Of a stretch of 32,143 bases of DNA, positions 18,589 to 28,684 are shown one piece after another. Made by a program: the position numbers and the translations under genes. The first letter of the stretch is position 1. Each line of letters begins with the position of its first letter. Origin of the DNA: Gammaproteobacteria bacterium. Its GTDB lineage: Bacteria > Pseudomonadota > Gammaproteobacteria > Steroidobacterales > Steroidobacteraceae. The notes beneath the pieces were generated by a model, which saw nothing but the letters and a program-made list of their open reading frames with translations, made no database searches and had not been told where the DNA came from. The stretch covers positions 1 to 32,143 of the forward strand of contig DAIDHH010000047.1 in assembly GCA_027452045.1 (NCBI GenBank), given 5' to 3'.

Positions 18589-18776
18589 GAGGCTACCTAG
18601 GCAATCAGGGCCGCAACCGGTCCAAGGGACAGCGTCACGGCAATCGTGAACGCGACGGCAACCGCGCCAATGGCAACACCGGCGGTCGTCCCGATGATCT
18701 GCTGCACGAAGACGTTTTCGACGCCGACGACTCCGAGATCATCAGTCCCGCGGAGCTGATGCAGTCGCGCAAGTCG
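18589..18776 (+). other. start-less in-frame extension ahead of rho
   Basis: The 188 bases between trxA and the normal Rho start are open in the rho frame and read like protein: an Arg/Gly/Asn-rich stretch ([20 protein letters not shown]) followed by an acidic one ([16 protein letters not shown]) leading into [12 protein letters not shown] and the Rho N-terminus. Codon third positions are mostly G/C. There is no in-frame ATG, GTG or TTG until ATG 18759; only CTG codons (18700-18705 area) are available. It may be a leader with coding-like composition, or a real extension with an unusual start. Confidence 0.45.
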
Positions 18777-20033
18777 ATGAATCTCACGGAGCTCAAGGCG
18801 AAGCCCATTCACGAGCTCGTGAAGGTCGCCGAGTCCATGGGGCTGGAGAACCTGGCCCGCTCGCGCAAGCAGGACATCATCTTCTCCATCCTCAAGGCGC
18901 ATGCGAGGAATGGCGAGAACATCTACGGCGACGGCGTCCTCGAGATCCTCCAGGACGGCTTCGGCTTCCTGCGCTCGGCCGATGGCTCCTACCTCGCCGG
19001 TCCGGATGACATCTACATCAGCCCGAGCCAGATCCGCCGCTTCAATCTTCGCACTGGCGACACCATCTCGGGTCTGATCCGGCCGCCGAAGGACGGCGAG
19101 CGCTACTTCGCGCTGCTGAAGGTCGGGGAAATCAATTTCGACTCCCCCGAGAGCTCGCGCACCAAGGTCCTGTTCGAGAACCTGACGCCGTTTCATCCCA
19201 CCAAGCGCTTGAAGCTCGAGCGCGGCAACGGTTCCACCGAGGACCTCACCGCCCGCACCATCGACCTGGTGGCGCCGATCGGCAAGGGCCAGCGCGGCCT
19301 GATCGTCTCCCCGCCCAAGGCCGGCAAGACGATGTTGCTGCAGAACATCGCCACCGCCATCACCGCCAATCATCCCGAGGTCTACCTCATCGTCCTGCTC
19401 ATCGACGAGCGGCCGGAGGAGGTGACCGAGATGCAGCGCACCGTCAAGGGCGAGGTGGTCTCGAGCACCTTCGATGAGCCAGCGGCCCGCCACGTGCAGG
19501 TGGCCGAGATGGTCATCGAGAAGGCCAAGCGCCTGGTCGAGCACAAGAAGGACGTGGTGATCCTTCTCGACTCCATCACTCGTCTGGCGCGCGCCTACAA
19601 CACCGTGGTGCCGTCCTCGGGCAAAGTGCTCACCGGCGGTGTCGATGCCAACGCGCTGCAGCGGCCGAAGCGATTCTTCGGCGCGGCGCGCAACATCGAG
19701 GAAGGCGGCAGTCTCACCATCCTCGCCACCGCGCTGATCGATACCGGCTCGAAGATGGACGACGTCATCTACGAGGAGTTCAAGGGCACCGGCAACATGG
19801 AAATCCACCTCGACCGGCGTATCTCCGAGAAGAGAGTGTTCCCGGCGGTGAACATCAACCGCTCCGGCACGCGCAAGGAGGAACTCATCACCGATCAGGG
19901 AGAGCTCGCCAAGATGTGGATCCTGCGCAAGCTCCTGCATCCCATGGACGAGCTCGCCGCCATCGAATTCCTGCTCGACAAGATGAAGGACACGAAGTCG
20001 AACAGTGAATTCTTCGAGGCGATGAAGCGCTAG
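18777..20033 (+). CDS. rho: transcription termination factor Rho
   Basis: 418 residues from ATG 18777, one fewer than E. coli Rho. This hexameric RNA-dependent ATPase pulls RNA from elongation complexes. The Rho N-domain ([39 protein letters not shown]) is followed by the cold-shock-like RNA-binding fold ([17 protein letters not shown]... [19 protein letters not shown]). Walker A is PPKAGKT (179-185), then [14 protein letters not shown] and Walker [17 protein letters not shown]. The Q-loop with [23 protein letters not shown] follows. The start is uncertain: ATG 18759 adds MQSRKS, and neither ATG has a ribosome site at good spacing (GGAG is only three bases from 18759). See the start-less extension upstream. 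Confidence 0.96.
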   Translation: MNLTELKAKPIHELVKVAESMGLENLARSRKQDIIFSILKAHARNGENIYGDGVLEILQDGFGFLRSADGSYLAGPDDIYISPSQIRRFNLRTGDTISGLIRPPKDGERYFALLKVGEINFDSPESSRTKVLFENLTPFHPTKRLKLERGNGSTEDLTARTIDLVAPIGKGQRGLIVSPPKAGKTMLLQNIATAITANHPEVYLIVLLIDERPEEVTEMQRTVKGEVVSSTFDEPAARHVQVAEMVIEKAKRLVEHKKDVVILLDSITRLARAYNTVVPSSGKVLTGGVDANALQRPKRFFGAARNIEEGGSLTILATALIDTGSKMDDVIYEEFKGTGNMEIHLDRRISEKRVFPAVNINRSGTRKEELITDQGELAKMWILRKLLHPMDELAAIEFLLDKMKDTKSNSEFFEAMKR

Positions 20034-20131
20034 GGAAGCACGGGCCATTACGAGGCCTTGATTCGCAGCGCAACGCCGCAGGCGGCGAGCAGCTCGTTCA
20101 TCGCCCTCAGGTGCGACTGCGGCCGCAAGAG

Positions 20132-20154
20132 CCACTGACCGGGGAGGTCAGTGG
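20132..20154. terminator. hairpin between convergent rho and purD
   Basis: CCACTGACC (20132-20140) and GGTCAGTGG (20146-20154) form a perfect nine-base stem with a five-base loop. It lies between convergent rho and purD and overlaps the purD stop codon (20148-20150). No T-run follows on either side, so intrinsic termination would be weak; a bidirectional or mRNA-end-protecting role is possible. Confidence 0.5.
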
Positions 20155-21461
20155 TGCTTCGCTCTGGGCCTGAGTTCTCTTTCGATCGCGCGGTAGCCGA
20201 TATCGCGCCGATAGCGCAGGTTCGGCCAGTGGATCACATCGGCGAGCGCATAGGCCATGCGCTGCGCATCGGCGACGGAATCCCCCAACCCCACCGCGCA
20301 CAGTACGCGCCCGCCGTTGGTGAGCACCTGCGCTCCCGAGAGCTTCGTGCCGGCGTGGAACACTTTGCCGGATCCCGCGCGCGCCAGGTCCGCCGCGCGA
20401 TCGAGTCCCTCGATCTTCTCGCCCGTGCTGCCGCAGTCCGGGTAGCCGCCCGCGGCCAGCACCACCCCGAGCGCGGCCCGCGGATCCCACTCGGCGCTCA
20501 CCGTGTCCAGCCGCCCGGCCAGGGCCGCCTCGCAGAGCCCCGCCAGGTCCGACCTGAGCCGGCTCAGGACCGGCTGGGTCTCCGGATCGCCGAAGCGGCA
20601 GTTGAATTCGAGCACGTTCGGCGTGCCGTCAGCGGCGATCATGAGCCCGGCGTACAGGAATCCCGTGTAGGGCGTCCCGTCGGCCGCCAGACCGAGGATC
20701 GTCGGCTCGATCACCTCCCGCATGATGCGCGCATGCAGGGCAGGGGTGACCACTGGCGCCGGCGAGTAGGCCCCCATGCCCCCGGTATTGGGTCCGAGGT
20801 CGCCGTCGTCCCGGCGCTTGTGGTCCTGCGACGTGGCAAGCGGCAGCACGTGCCGGCCGTCGGCCATGACGATGAAGCTGACTTCCTCACCCTGAAGGAA
20901 TTCTTCGACGACGACCTCGTCCCCGGCCGCGCCGAAGCGGCCATCGAACATGGCGGCGGCCGTCTCGCGGGCCTCGGCGTGCGTGGTGGCGATGATCACG
21001 CCCTTGCCGGCGGCGAGGCCGCTCGCCTTGATCACCAGCGGGAGCGGTTGCTCATCGAGCCATGCCGGATCGTAGCTGGCGCGAGTGAATGTCCGCGAGC
21101 GTGCGGTCGGAATGCCGTGGCGCTGCAGGAATTCCTTGGTGAACGCCTTGGAGCCCTCCAGTCGTGCCGCGAGGCGCGTGGGGCCGAAGCAGGCCAGTCC
21201 CGCGGCCTGGAACGCATCGACCACGCCCGCGACCAGTGGCGCTTCCGGCCCGACGATGGTGAGCGCGATGCCTTCCCGCTTCGCGAGGCTCACCAGGGCG
21301 CCAATGTCCTCGGCGGCGACCGCGACGTTGCGGCACTTCGGCTCGAGGGCCGTGCCGGCATTGCCGGGCGCAACCAGCACTTCGCTGACCCGCGGTACCG
21401 TGGCGCACTTCCAGGCGAGGGCATGCTCGCGGCCGCCTGCGCCGATGACGAGGATCTTCAT
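20148..21461 (-). CDS. purD: phosphoribosylamine-glycine ligase
   Basis: 437 residues, an ATP-grasp enzyme for the second step of purine synthesis (phosphoribosylamine + glycine + ATP to GAR). The N-terminus [18 protein letters not shown] is characteristic. [17 protein letters not shown] is the ATP-binding segment, [14 protein letters not shown] and [14 protein letters not shown] hold active-site and metal ligands. The ATG at 21459-21461 gives the family N-terminus; the frame extends 28 codons upstream without homology. It follows purH by 19 bases in the same transcript. Confidence 0.97.
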   Translation of the reverse strand: MKILVIGAGGREHALAWKCATVPRVSEVLVAPGNAGTALEPKCRNVAVAAEDIGALVSLAKREGIALTIVGPEAPLVAGVVDAFQAAGLACFGPTRLAARLEGSKAFTKEFLQRHGIPTARSRTFTRASYDPAWLDEQPLPLVIKASGLAAGKGVIIATTHAEARETAAAMFDGRFGAAGDEVVVEEFLQGEEVSFIVMADGRHVLPLATSQDHKRRDDGDLGPNTGGMGAYSPAPVVTPALHARIMREVIEPTILGLAADGTPYTGFLYAGLMIAADGTPNVLEFNCRFGDPETQPVLSRLRSDLAGLCEAALAGRLDTVSAEWDPRAALGVVLAAGGYPDCGSTGEKIEGLDRAADLARAGSGKVFHAGTKLSGAQVLTNGGRVLCAVGLGDSVADAQRMAYALADVIHWPNLRYRRDIGYRAIERELRPRAKHH

Positions 21462-21480
21462 TGCGAGGAGCCTCGGCGCC

Positions 21481-23052
21481 TCAATGGCGGAAGTGGCGCA
21501 TGCCGGTGAACACCATGGCCATGCCATGCTCGTCGGCGGCGGCAATCACTTCGGCATCGTTGCGCGAGCCACCCGGCTGGATGACCGCCTGAATGCCGTA
21601 GTGGGCGGCCACGTCGATTCCGTCGCGAAATGGGAAGAATGCATCGGATGCCATCACCGCTCCCTCGACCGTCAGCTTCTCGTCGGCGGCCTTCATGGCG
21701 GCGATGCGGCTTGAGTACACACGGCTCATCTGTCCGGCGCCGACGCCTACCGTGGCCCCGTCGTGTGCATAGACGATGGCGTTGGATTTCACGAATTTTG
21801 CCACCCGCCAGGCGAACAGCAGATCGGCGAGCTGCTCAGGCGTCGGCTGGCGGCGGGTGAGGACCTTCAACTCCCCGATCCGCACGTGCCCCTGATCGCG
21901 GGTCTGCGCCAGCAGACCGCCCGACACGGTGCGGTATTCGAGGTTCTCCGCGAGCGGCGGCTCCAGTGCACCGATCTCGAGTACGCGCACATTGGGCTTG
22001 CCCGCGAGCGCCCGCACCGCCTCCGGCTCCACCGTGGGCGCTGCGATCACCTCGACGAACTGTCTGCCGGTGATGGCCCGGGCCGTGTCGGCATCGAGCC
22101 GCCGGTTGAACGCGATGATGCCGCCGAACGCCGAGGTAGGGTCGGTGCGGTAGGCCCGCTCGTAGGCATCGAGCAGCGAGTGAGCCACGGCCACCCCGCA
22201 GGGGTTGGCGTGCTTGACGATGACGCAGGCGGGCTCGTCGAACTGGCGCACGCACTCGATCGCCGTGTCGGCATCCGCGATGTTGTTGAACGAGAGATCC
22301 TTGCCCTGCAGCATCCTTGCCTGGGCGACGCCGCCGCGGGCTTGCGAATCGCGGTACAGGGCCGCTTGCTGGTGCGGATTCTCGCCGTAGCGCAGCTCCT
22401 GCGCCCGGTCGTAAAAAAGGGCCAGTGTCGCGGGGAACCGCTCCGGTTGCTCCGCTTGGTGACTGGCGAGGTAGCCCGCCACCATGGCGTCGTAGCGCGC
22501 GGTGTGCGCGAACGCCTTGGCGGCGAGTCGCGTGCGCGTTGGCGCACTGGTGCAGCCCTGGTGTGCATCGAGCTCTGCGATCAGCGTCCCGTAGTCCGCC
22601 GGATCGACCGCTACGGCCACCGATTCGTGATTCTTGGCGGCCGCGCGCAACATCGCAGGTCCGCCGATGTCGATGTTCTCGATGGCCTCGCTATAACGGC
22701 AGTTGGGCCGCGCCACGGTCTCCGCGAACGGATACAGATTGACCGCCAGCAGGTCGATCGGCTCGATGCCGTGCAGCGCCATGACCGCCTCGTCCATGCC
22801 GCGACGTCCGAGCAGACCGCCATGTATCTTCGGATGCAGGGTCTTGACCCGCCCGTCCATGATCTCGGGGAAACCGGTGTAATCGGACACCTCGCGCACC
22901 GTCAGTCCCTTGTTGGCGAGCAGCCGCGCGGTGCCGCCCGTGGAGAGAATCTCCACGCCGCGCAGCGCGAGCGCGCGCGCCAGCTCCACCACACCGGTCT
23001 TGTCGGAGACGGAAAGCAGTGCCCGCCGCACGGGCCGCAGCGCGGTAGTCAT
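21481..23052 (-). CDS. purH: bifunctional AICAR transformylase / IMP cyclohydrolase
   Basis: 523 residues, catalysing the last two steps of IMP synthesis. The N-terminal cyclohydrolase domain (about 1-195) has [16 protein letters not shown] and [12 protein letters not shown]. The C-terminal transformylase domain has [29 protein letters not shown] and the catalytic Lys280-His281 in VKHANPCG, then KSNAIVYA and [12 protein letters not shown]. The ATG at 23050-23052 lies ten bases after the fis stop; the ribosome site is poor, which suggests translational coupling to fis. The fis-purH-purD order is found in several gammaproteobacteria. No PurR-like palindrome was recognised. Confidence 0.97.
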   Translation of the reverse strand: MTTALRPVRRALLSVSDKTGVVELARALALRGVEILSTGGTARLLANKGLTVREVSDYTGFPEIMDGRVKTLHPKIHGGLLGRRGMDEAVMALHGIEPIDLLAVNLYPFAETVARPNCRYSEAIENIDIGGPAMLRAAAKNHESVAVAVDPADYGTLIAELDAHQGCTSAPTRTRLAAKAFAHTARYDAMVAGYLASHQAEQPERFPATLALFYDRAQELRYGENPHQQAALYRDSQARGGVAQARMLQGKDLSFNNIADADTAIECVRQFDEPACVIVKHANPCGVAVAHSLLDAYERAYRTDPTSAFGGIIAFNRRLDADTARAITGRQFVEVIAAPTVEPEAVRALAGKPNVRVLEIGALEPPLAENLEYRTVSGGLLAQTRDQGHVRIGELKVLTRRQPTPEQLADLLFAWRVAKFVKSNAIVYAHDGATVGVGAGQMSRVYSSRIAAMKAADEKLTVEGAVMASDAFFPFRDGIDVAAHYGIQAVIQPGGSRNDAEVIAAADEHGMAMVFTGMRHFRH

Positions 23053-23062
23053 CGAAATATGT

Positions 23063-23353
23063 TCAACTGGCCAGCCCGAATTGTCTGAGTTTCTTGCGCA
23101 GTGTGCCGCGATTGATGCCGAGGATGTCGGCGGCGCGGCTCTGGTTGCCTTCCGCGTAGTCGAGCACGACGCGGAACAGAGGCTCCTCGACCTCCCGCAA
23201 GACCAAGTTATAGAGGTCCGCCGGGTGCGAGCCTTCGAGATGGGTGAAGTAATCGCTCAGCGCGCGCTCGGCGTGGCTGCGCAGCGGCAGCTCGTGCCCG
23301 TTAACCCTGATCCCGGCGGCAGACCACTGCCCGGTTTTTTTTCTTGGTGCCAT
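23063..23353 (-). CDS. fis: DNA-binding protein Fis
   Basis: 96 residues, the Fis/NtrC-C-terminal-domain fold. The helix-turn-helix is at the end: [32 protein letters not shown] (about 62-94), which matches Fis closely. The central [28 protein letters not shown] forms the dimer helices. It bends DNA and activates growth-phase and rRNA promoters. It sits directly downstream of dusB (27 bases), as in E. coli. Codons 4-7 contain eight consecutive As (23335-23342 on the plus strand read as Ts), unusual in this GC-rich sequence and a possible slippage site. The ATG at 23351-23353 has GAGAG about seven bases upstream. Confidence 0.95.
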   Translation of the reverse strand: MAPRKKTGQWSAAGIRVNGHELPLRSHAERALSDYFTHLEGSHPADLYNLVLREVEEPLFRVVLDYAEGNQSRAADILGINRGTLRKKLRQFGLAS

Positions 23354-23380
23354 GTGATGCTCTCGAAAGATTTCGATTCC

Positions 23381-24400
23381 TCAGGCCGCACGTGCGGCAC
23401 CCCCCGCCCACGCATCGAAATGCCGCAGCGTGCGCTCGCGTTGCGCAGGCGCGCTCGCGGCCGTCATCAGATCCTGACGGATGACGGCCGAGTCGGTGAA
23501 GCATCGCTCGCAGTACCAGCCGATATGCTTGCGCGCGATACGCACACCGTTGTCCTCGCCGTAGAGACCGTACAGGGAATCGAGGTGAGCAAGAATGATA
23601 TCACGCACCTCGGAGCGCAAGGGTTCGCGCGCTTTTTCGTCACCTTCGAGGAAAGAGTTGACAGATCTGAAAATCCATGGCGCACCCAGGGCGGCGCGCC
23701 CGATCATGACACCGTCGGCCCCAGTGAAATCAAGCACTTTGCGCGCATCGTGCGGCGTGCGGATATCGCCATTGGCGAACACGGGAATGCGCACCGCGGA
23801 TTTGATCAGGCGGATCGTCTCGTATTCGGCCTCGCCCTGGTAGAAGTCCGCGCGTGTGCGGCCGTGAACGGCGAGGGACTGAATGCCGCACTGTTCCGCG
23901 AGTCGCGCGATATCGACACCATTGCGATGCGCGCGATCCCATCCGGTGCGAATCTTGAGTGTTACCGGCACGCTCACGGCGCGCACCACCGCCTCGAGTA
24001 TCCGGGCAACGAGCGCCTCATCGGTGAGCAGGGCCGAGCCGCACAGCTTGCCGCAGACCTTCTTCGCGGGGCAGCCCATATTGATGTCGATGATCTGCGC
24101 ACCCCGATCCACGGCAAGGCGGGACGCCTCGGCGAGCACCGCGGGCTCGGCGCCCGCGAGCTGCACCACTCGAGGCTCGGGTTCGCCCGTGTGATCCAAA
24201 CGGTGCCGCGACTTGCGAGTGCTCCACAGCCGCGCATCGGAAGTCAACATCTCGGATGCCGCGAGCGCCGCGCCAAGCTTTCGGCACAGGATGCGAAATG
24301 GACGGTCGGTCACGCCGGCCATGGGCGCGAGCACCACTCTTCCGGGCAGCGTGTACGGACCGATCGCCGGCGCGCCGCGCGCCGCGCGCTCACGATCCAT
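23381..24400 (-). CDS. dusB: tRNA-dihydrouridine synthase B
   Basis: 339 residues, an FMN-dependent enzyme that reduces uridine in the tRNA D-loop with NADPH. The start VVLAPMAGVTDRPFRILCRKLGA is the FMN-binding barrel entry. The catalytic cysteine is Cys110 in DINMGCPAKKV. VTLKIRTGWD, LAVHGRTRADFYQGEAEY, PVFANGDIRTP and ADGVMIGRAALGAPWIF follow in order. DusB rather than DusA or DusC is indicated by NMGCPAKKV and by the dusB-fis arrangement. The ATG at 24398-24400 overlaps the upstream DUF3426 gene by 11 bases; the frame is open 58 codons further upstream inside that gene. Confidence 0.95.
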   Translation of the reverse strand: MDRERAARGAPAIGPYTLPGRVVLAPMAGVTDRPFRILCRKLGAALAASEMLTSDARLWSTRKSRHRLDHTGEPEPRVVQLAGAEPAVLAEASRLAVDRGAQIIDINMGCPAKKVCGKLCGSALLTDEALVARILEAVVRAVSVPVTLKIRTGWDRAHRNGVDIARLAEQCGIQSLAVHGRTRADFYQGEAEYETIRLIKSAVRIPVFANGDIRTPHDARKVLDFTGADGVMIGRAALGAPWIFRSVNSFLEGDEKAREPLRSEVRDIILAHLDSLYGLYGEDNGVRIARKHIGWYCERCFTDSAVIRQDLMTAASAPAQRERTLRHFDAWAGGAARAA

Positions 24401-25394
24401 GGGCGCAGACCACCGTGCCCTCCTCGGGCAGGCAGGCGTCGATTTCAAAGCCGACCGCCCGCGTAGCCGGGCTGAGGAAGGCGACGCTCGCATCGACACG
24501 GCCTCCCGGAGGCAGAAGCGCGGGCGAGGGCACCGATCGCAGGTAGTTGCGCGGCGCGACGTCGCGGGCCGCAATGGCCCGGCCGAATCGATCCTGCAAG
24601 GTCACTCGCAGCAGCGGCAGGGGCTGTGCCCGGTGGGCAAGGTTGGCGATGGTGGCGCGCACCGTGATCTCGCGGGGATTGGTGCCGCTCACCGTGGCCC
24701 CGAGCTGGCGAGCGTCATAGGCGCGCACATCCCACTGCGGGGTGAGTCCTATGCCGAGGACGCCATATATGGCGCGCAGCGGGCCGGAGACCGAAGGAAA
24801 GGTGGCCAGGGCATCCCGGTAGTGGTTCACGATCTGCAGCGCGAACAACAGTGCGAGCGCGACCGCCCCCGCAGCCCAGCCGATCGAGGCGCCGGGCCGC
24901 TCGGGCTCGAGCGCAAACTCGCCTTCCGATGCCTCATCCGGGGAGGCCGGCGGCTCGAGATCGGGCGGCTCGCCGGATCGGTCCGGCTCGAACCCCGAGC
25001 CGGCCTCGCTTGGCTCGAGCGCTGCCTCTGGCTCGGGGTCTGATGGCGGCGGGTGCGGCTCGGCCTCAAGAGCATCCCCGGGCTCGAATTCCGCGGACAA
25101 TTCCGCCGCAGCGAGCGGGGCGCGATGCTCGGCCAATGGCGCGGATGTTTCCGGTACGCCGGGCGGATCGGCGTTCGGCTCCGCGGGATGCGGGGACTGA
25201 GGCATGCCGGGAGCCCCGGCAGAGGCATCTGCGGCGACCGTTCGCGGCGGTGACTGCGGATGCTCATCCATGAGTGAATCCAACGCGTTGAATACGTTGT
25301 GACAACGTCCGCAACGCACGTGTCCCTGGGCCGCACGCAGATCCCGCGCGGTGATCGCCAAGGTCAAGTCGCACTTGGGGCAGACCGTAAACAC
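24390..25394 (-). CDS. zinc-ribbon (MJ0042) and DUF3426 single-pass membrane protein
   Basis: 334 residues. The N-terminus is an MJ0042-type zinc ribbon with Cys5, Cys8, Cys28 and Cys31 (VCPKC...VRCGRC) followed by HNVFNALDSL. A Pro/Glu/Asp-rich low-complexity linker covers about 42-168, one membrane helix 171-190, then a DUF3426 domain (about 205-325) including VRATIANLAHRAQPLPLLRVTLQD. The likely topology is cytoplasmic zinc ribbon and periplasmic C-terminal domain. Function unknown; the family is commonly found between prmA and dusB. The start is GTG at 25392-25394 with GAGGAAGG just upstream; the frame extends 21 codons further without homology. It begins ten bases after prmA. Confidence 0.88.
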   Translation of the reverse strand: MFTVCPKCDLTLAITARDLRAAQGHVRCGRCHNVFNALDSLMDEHPQSPPRTVAADASAGAPGMPQSPHPAEPNADPPGVPETSAPLAEHRAPLAAAELSAEFEPGDALEAEPHPPPSDPEPEAALEPSEAGSGFEPDRSGEPPDLEPPASPDEASEGEFALEPERPGASIGWAAGAVALALLFALQIVNHYRDALATFPSVSGPLRAIYGVLGIGLTPQWDVRAYDARQLGATVSGTNPREITVRATIANLAHRAQPLPLLRVTLQDRFGRAIAARDVAPRNYLRSVPSPALLPPGGRVDASVAFLSPATRAVGFEIDACLPEEGTVVCAHGS

Positions 25395-25404
25395 AGACCT
25401 TCCT

Positions 25405-26292
25405 CTACGGCGCCCGCCGGTCGTTGCGCCGGCCGGCGAGGGCGGACCAGCCGTCACTCGATCCGAAGATGTCCATATCGAACCACGCCGAATAGGCCTC
25501 TGTCACTTCGGACGCTTGATGGTCCATCAGGCCAGACAGCACCACCATGCCGTGCGGCCGGATGAGCGATGCGAACCGCGGCGCCAGAGTCACCAGGGGC
25601 GCGGACAGTATGTTCGCGAGCAACAGGTCGGCGGCTGCAAGCGCCTCGGGAGCCTCGCACAGGCGGATGCGGCCCTCCATTCCGTTGACGAGCGCGTTGT
25701 CCCGCGTGGCGATGAGCGCCTGCGCATCGATGTCGAAACACTGGACGAGGCGCGCACCGAGCTTGGCCGCCGCAAGGGCCAGCACGCCGGAGCCGCAGCC
25801 ATAATCGATGACCTCGCCTGCGGGCGGATGCGCATCGAGCCATTGGAGGCACAAGGCGGTGGTGGGGTGCGTGCCGGTGCCGAAGGCAAGCCCAGGGTCC
25901 ATGTGCACCACCACCGCCTCGGGCGCATCCACGCGCTCATGGCGGGGGCAGATCCACAGGCGGCTGCCGAATCGCATGGCATGAAAATCCCGCAGCCACT
26001 CTCGCTCCCATGCCCGATCGGCAATGAGGCGAGTCTGCAAGGATCGGGCGGGGATCCCGAGCGCGCGGCTGAGCACCGCCACGGCGAGCGTGGGGTCCGT
26101 GCCGGGTGGGAACAGCGCCTGGAGCCGCGTCGCCGGCCACAGGCGCACTTCCCCCGGGGCGGGCTCGAGCACCGGCTCATCTTCGGCGTCGGCGAGCGTG
26201 ATGGCGCTCGCGCCGCATTCGAGGCAGGCTTCCTCGGCGCGCTCCGGGGACAATCTGCCGAGCTCGAAGCGGATCTCGAGGAACTCGGTCAC
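25405..26292 (-). CDS. prmA: ribosomal protein L11 methyltransferase
   Basis: 295 residues, close to the 293 of E. coli PrmA, which trimethylates three amino groups of ribosomal protein L11. The N-terminal substrate-recognition domain (about 1-55) is followed by [44 protein letters not shown] (131-152) and the SAM motif [20 protein letters not shown] (161-180) are diagnostic. [11 protein letters not shown] is the catalytic-strand motif. The GTG at 26290-26292 overlaps the accC stop (GTGA), and the residues [11 protein letters not shown] after it fit the family start. It lies between accC and the DUF3426 gene. Confidence 0.95.
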   Translation of the reverse strand: MTEFLEIRFELGRLSPERAEEACLECGASAITLADAEDEPVLEPAPGEVRLWPATRLQALFPPGTDPTLAVAVLSRALGIPARSLQTRLIADRAWEREWLRDFHAMRFGSRLWICPRHERVDAPEAVVVHMDPGLAFGTGTHPTTALCLQWLDAHPPAGEVIDYGCGSGVLALAAAKLGARLVQCFDIDAQALIATRDNALVNGMEGRIRLCEAPEALAAADLLLANILSAPLVTLAPRFASLIRPHGMVVLSGLMDHQASEVTEAYSAWFDMDIFGSSDGWSALAGRRNDRRAP

Positions 26293-27632
26293 TTCAAGCC
26301 CAGCCGCCTCTCCAGGTAGTGGATGTCGGTGCCGCCCTTCTGGAACGCTCCGTGATTGCAGATCTCCTGGTGCAGCGGCACGTTGGTCTTGATGCCCTCG
26401 ATCACCATCTCGGCGAGCGCATTCTTCATTCGCGCGATCGCCGTCTCCCGGGTGTCGCCGTGGGTGATGAGCTTGGCGAGCAGTGAGTCGTAGTGAGGCG
26501 GCACGTTGTAGCCAGAATAGACGTGGCTGTCGACGCGCACGCCCGGACCGCCGGGCGGGTGCCAGAGGCGAATCGGGCCGGGGGAGGGCATGAAGGTTTT
26601 CGGATCTTCGGCGTTGATCCGGCACTCGATGGCGTGGCCCCGGATCTGTACATCGCTTTGCACGTAAGGCAGCCGCTCGCCGGCTGCGATCAGCAGCTGA
26701 CTCTTGACCAGGTCAATGCCGGTGATCAGCTCGGTGACCGGATGCTCGACCTGGATCCGCGTGTTCATCTCGATGAAGTAGAACTCGCCATCCTGATAGA
26801 GGAATTCCAGCGTGCCGGCGCCGCGGTAGCCAACCGCGAGGCATGCCTCGACGCAGCGCTCGCCCATGATGCGGCGCTGCCGGGCGGTGATGCCCGGCGC
26901 CGGGGCTTCCTCGAGCACCTTCTGGTGGCGCCGCTGCATCGAGCAGTCGCGCTCTCCGAGGTGGATCACGTTGCCGTGATTGTCGGCGAGCACCTGGAAC
27001 TCGATGTGCCGCGGCTTCTCAAGGAATTTCTCCATGTAGACCTGGTCGTTGCCGAAGGCCGCGCGGGCTTCGCTGCGGGTGACGCCGATGGAGTTCAGGA
27101 GCGAGGCATCGCTGTGCACCACGCGCATTCCCCGGCCCCCTCCGCCGCCCGAGGCCTTGATCATCACCGGGTAGCCGATGTCGCGGGCGATGCGCAGATT
27201 CTCCTCAGGGTCATCGCCAAGCGGCCCATCGGAGCCCGGAACGCACGGTACGCCGTGCGCCTTCATGACCCGGATGGCCGAAACCTTGTCGCCCATGGTG
27301 CGGATGGTCTCCGCCTTGGGGCCGACGAACACGAAGCCGCTGTTCTCCACGCGTTCGGCGAAGTCGGCATTTTCGGAAAGAAAGCCGTAACCGGGATGGA
27401 TCGCCACCGCATCGGTGACTTCGGCGGCGCTGATGATCGCCGGCATGTTCAGATAACTTGCCGCCGAGGGAGGGGGGCCGATGCACACGGACTCGTCGGC
27501 GAGCAGCACATGTTTGAGACTGTAGTCCGCAGTGGAGTGCACCGCGACCGTCTTGATGCCGAGCTCGCGGCAGGCGCGCAGGATGCGCAGCGCAATTTCG
27601 CCGCGGTTGGCGATGAGGACCTTTTCCAGCAT
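26289..27632 (-). CDS. accC: acetyl-CoA carboxylase, biotin carboxylase subunit
   Basis: 447 residues, the standard AccC length (E. coli 449). Carboxylates the biotin on AccB with bicarbonate and ATP, the first half-reaction of fatty acid synthesis. [21 protein letters not shown] opens the Rossmann-like domain. The ATP-grasp glycine-rich loop is [12 protein letters not shown] (159-170). [36 protein letters not shown] and [16 protein letters not shown] are the catalytic-domain hallmarks. It lies twelve bases after accB and overlaps prmA by four bases. Confidence 0.97.
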   Translation of the reverse strand: MLEKVLIANRGEIALRILRACRELGIKTVAVHSTADYSLKHVLLADESVCIGPPPSAASYLNMPAIISAAEVTDAVAIHPGYGFLSENADFAERVENSGFVFVGPKAETIRTMGDKVSAIRVMKAHGVPCVPGSDGPLGDDPEENLRIARDIGYPVMIKASGGGGGRGMRVVHSDASLLNSIGVTRSEARAAFGNDQVYMEKFLEKPRHIEFQVLADNHGNVIHLGERDCSMQRRHQKVLEEAPAPGITARQRRIMGERCVEACLAVGYRGAGTLEFLYQDGEFYFIEMNTRIQVEHPVTELITGIDLVKSQLLIAAGERLPYVQSDVQIRGHAIECRINAEDPKTFMPSPGPIRLWHPPGGPGVRVDSHVYSGYNVPPHYDSLLAKLITHGDTRETAIARMKNALAEMVIEGIKTNVPLHQEICNHGAFQKGGTDIHYLERRLGLK

Positions 27633-27644
27633 GGGCGGCCGCGC

Positions 27645-28103
27645 TTATTCGATGACGAACAGAGGTTGGCCGAACTCGACCGGGTCGCCGTTGCGAGCCA
27701 TGATCGAGGTGATGCGTCCGGCGCGATCGGCTTCGATCTGGTTCATCATCTTCATCGCTTCGATGATGCACAGCACCTGGCCGATCTTGATCTCGTCGCC
27801 GATCTCGACGAAGGCCTTCGCACCTGGCGAGGGCGAGCCGTAGAACGTGCCGACCATCGGCGCCGTGACCACATGCTCGTTTGCGCGCGGTTTGGGGGCG
27901 CTTTCGCTCACCGGCGCGCTCTGGATCGGCTGCGCGGGGGGCGCGGGCGAGAGGGCGGCAGGGAGTTGCGGGAGCGCATGCACCACCGTTCCGCTCGGCA
28001 TGCGGCTGATCCTCACGGCTTCCTCTCCCTCCTTGATCTCGATCTCCGCGATGCCGGACTCCTCCAGCAACTCGATCAATTTCTTGACTTTACGAATATC
28101 CAT
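27645..28103 (-). CDS. accB: biotin carboxyl carrier protein of acetyl-CoA carboxylase
   Basis: 152 residues. [28 protein letters not shown] is the conserved N-terminal segment; a Pro/Ala-rich linker follows (about 42-75). The biotinyl domain starts at [25 protein letters not shown] and carries the biotin-attachment Lys118 in [13 protein letters not shown]. It shuttles the carboxyl group between AccC and the carboxyltransferase. The ATG at 28101-28103 has a GGGGGG tract about ten bases upstream. Transcribed with accC. Confidence 0.97.
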   Translation of the reverse strand: MDIRKVKKLIELLEESGIAEIEIKEGEEAVRISRMPSGTVVHALPQLPAALSPAPPAQPIQSAPVSESAPKPRANEHVVTAPMVGTFYGSPSPGAKAFVEIGDEIKIGQVLCIIEAMKMMNQIEADRAGRITSIMARNGDPVEFGQPLFVIE

Positions 28104-28157
28104 GCGGGATTACCCCCCTTACATCATGCGATGGTCTGAAACGGATTGGGCGGGGCG

Positions 28158-28613
28158 TTATGACGAGTGAGCCAGGCCGGCCAGATGGCGGCAGGCCGCT
28201 TCGACGGCCACCTCGTAGCCAAAAGCCCCGAGTCCCGATATCACTCCGAGGGCGATATCGGAAAAGTAGGATCGGTGCCGGAACGCCTCGCGGGCATGAG
28301 GATTGGACAGATGCACTTCGATCATCGGCAGGCGCACGGCGAGCACCGCATCGCGCAGGGCGATGCTGGTATGGGTGAATGCTCCCGGGTTGAAGACCAG
28401 AAAGCCGATGCCTTCCTGGGGCGCGCGGTGGATGCGCTCGATGAGCTCGTGTTCGGCATTGCTCTGGAAGGAGCTGAGCTCGCAGCCGCCTTGTTGCGCC
28501 CGCTCGGCCGCGCGCTGCTCGATCGACTGTAGCGAGTCGGCGCCGTAGATCCCGGGCTCGCGGGTGCCGAGGAGGTTCAGGTTCGGGCCGTTCAGCAACA
28601 GGAGGCGAGGCAT
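28158..28613 (-). CDS. aroQ: type II 3-dehydroquinate dehydratase
   Basis: 151 residues, the normal size of the small dodecameric type II dehydroquinase of the shikimate pathway. [21 protein letters not shown] (4-24) contains the flexible loop with the catalytic Arg and Tyr23. [37 protein letters not shown] (Asn and His of the active site) and [21 protein letters not shown] follow. The ATG at 28611-28613 fits the family N-terminus; ATG 28640 would add nine residues and neither has a strong ribosome site. The aroQ-accB-accC order is widely conserved. Confidence 0.96.
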   Translation of the reverse strand: MPRLLLLNGPNLNLLGTREPGIYGADSLQSIEQRAAERAQQGGCELSSFQSNAEHELIERIHRAPQEGIGFLVFNPGAFTHTSIALRDAVLAVRLPMIEVHLSNPHAREAFRHRSYFSDIALGVISGLGAFGYEVAVEAACRHLAGLAHSS

Positions 28614-28684
28614 TCGCGTCGGGAGAGGGTCACGCCACATGGCGCGCGGGGAATCTACCGCAAAATAACGGAAGATGGCCAGAA

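Noticed and set aside
18340..18600. trxA-rho fusion by -1 frameshifting, which the overlapping open frame would allow
   Set aside because: No slippery heptamer was found near the end of trxA, and both proteins have normal lengths on their own.
18597..20135. 512-codon minus-strand open frame across rho, ending in a hydrophobic stretch
   Set aside because: Lies wholly opposite rho, whose protein is unmistakable; the hydrophobic tail is the antisense of the Arg/Gly/Asn-rich extension. Long antisense frames are expected at this GC content.
21462..23062. Purine-responsive operator or riboswitch before purH
   Set aside because: Only ten bases separate fis and purH, and no PurR-like palindrome was seen in the gaps of this operon.
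20151..23088. Long plus-strand frames opposite purD and purH
   Set aside because: No motifs; both strands cannot be coding here and the minus-strand proteins match family length and motifs.
26493..28139. 548-codon plus-strand frame opposite accC and accB
   Set aside because: Antisense shadow; the minus-strand proteins are clear orthologues of AccC and AccB.
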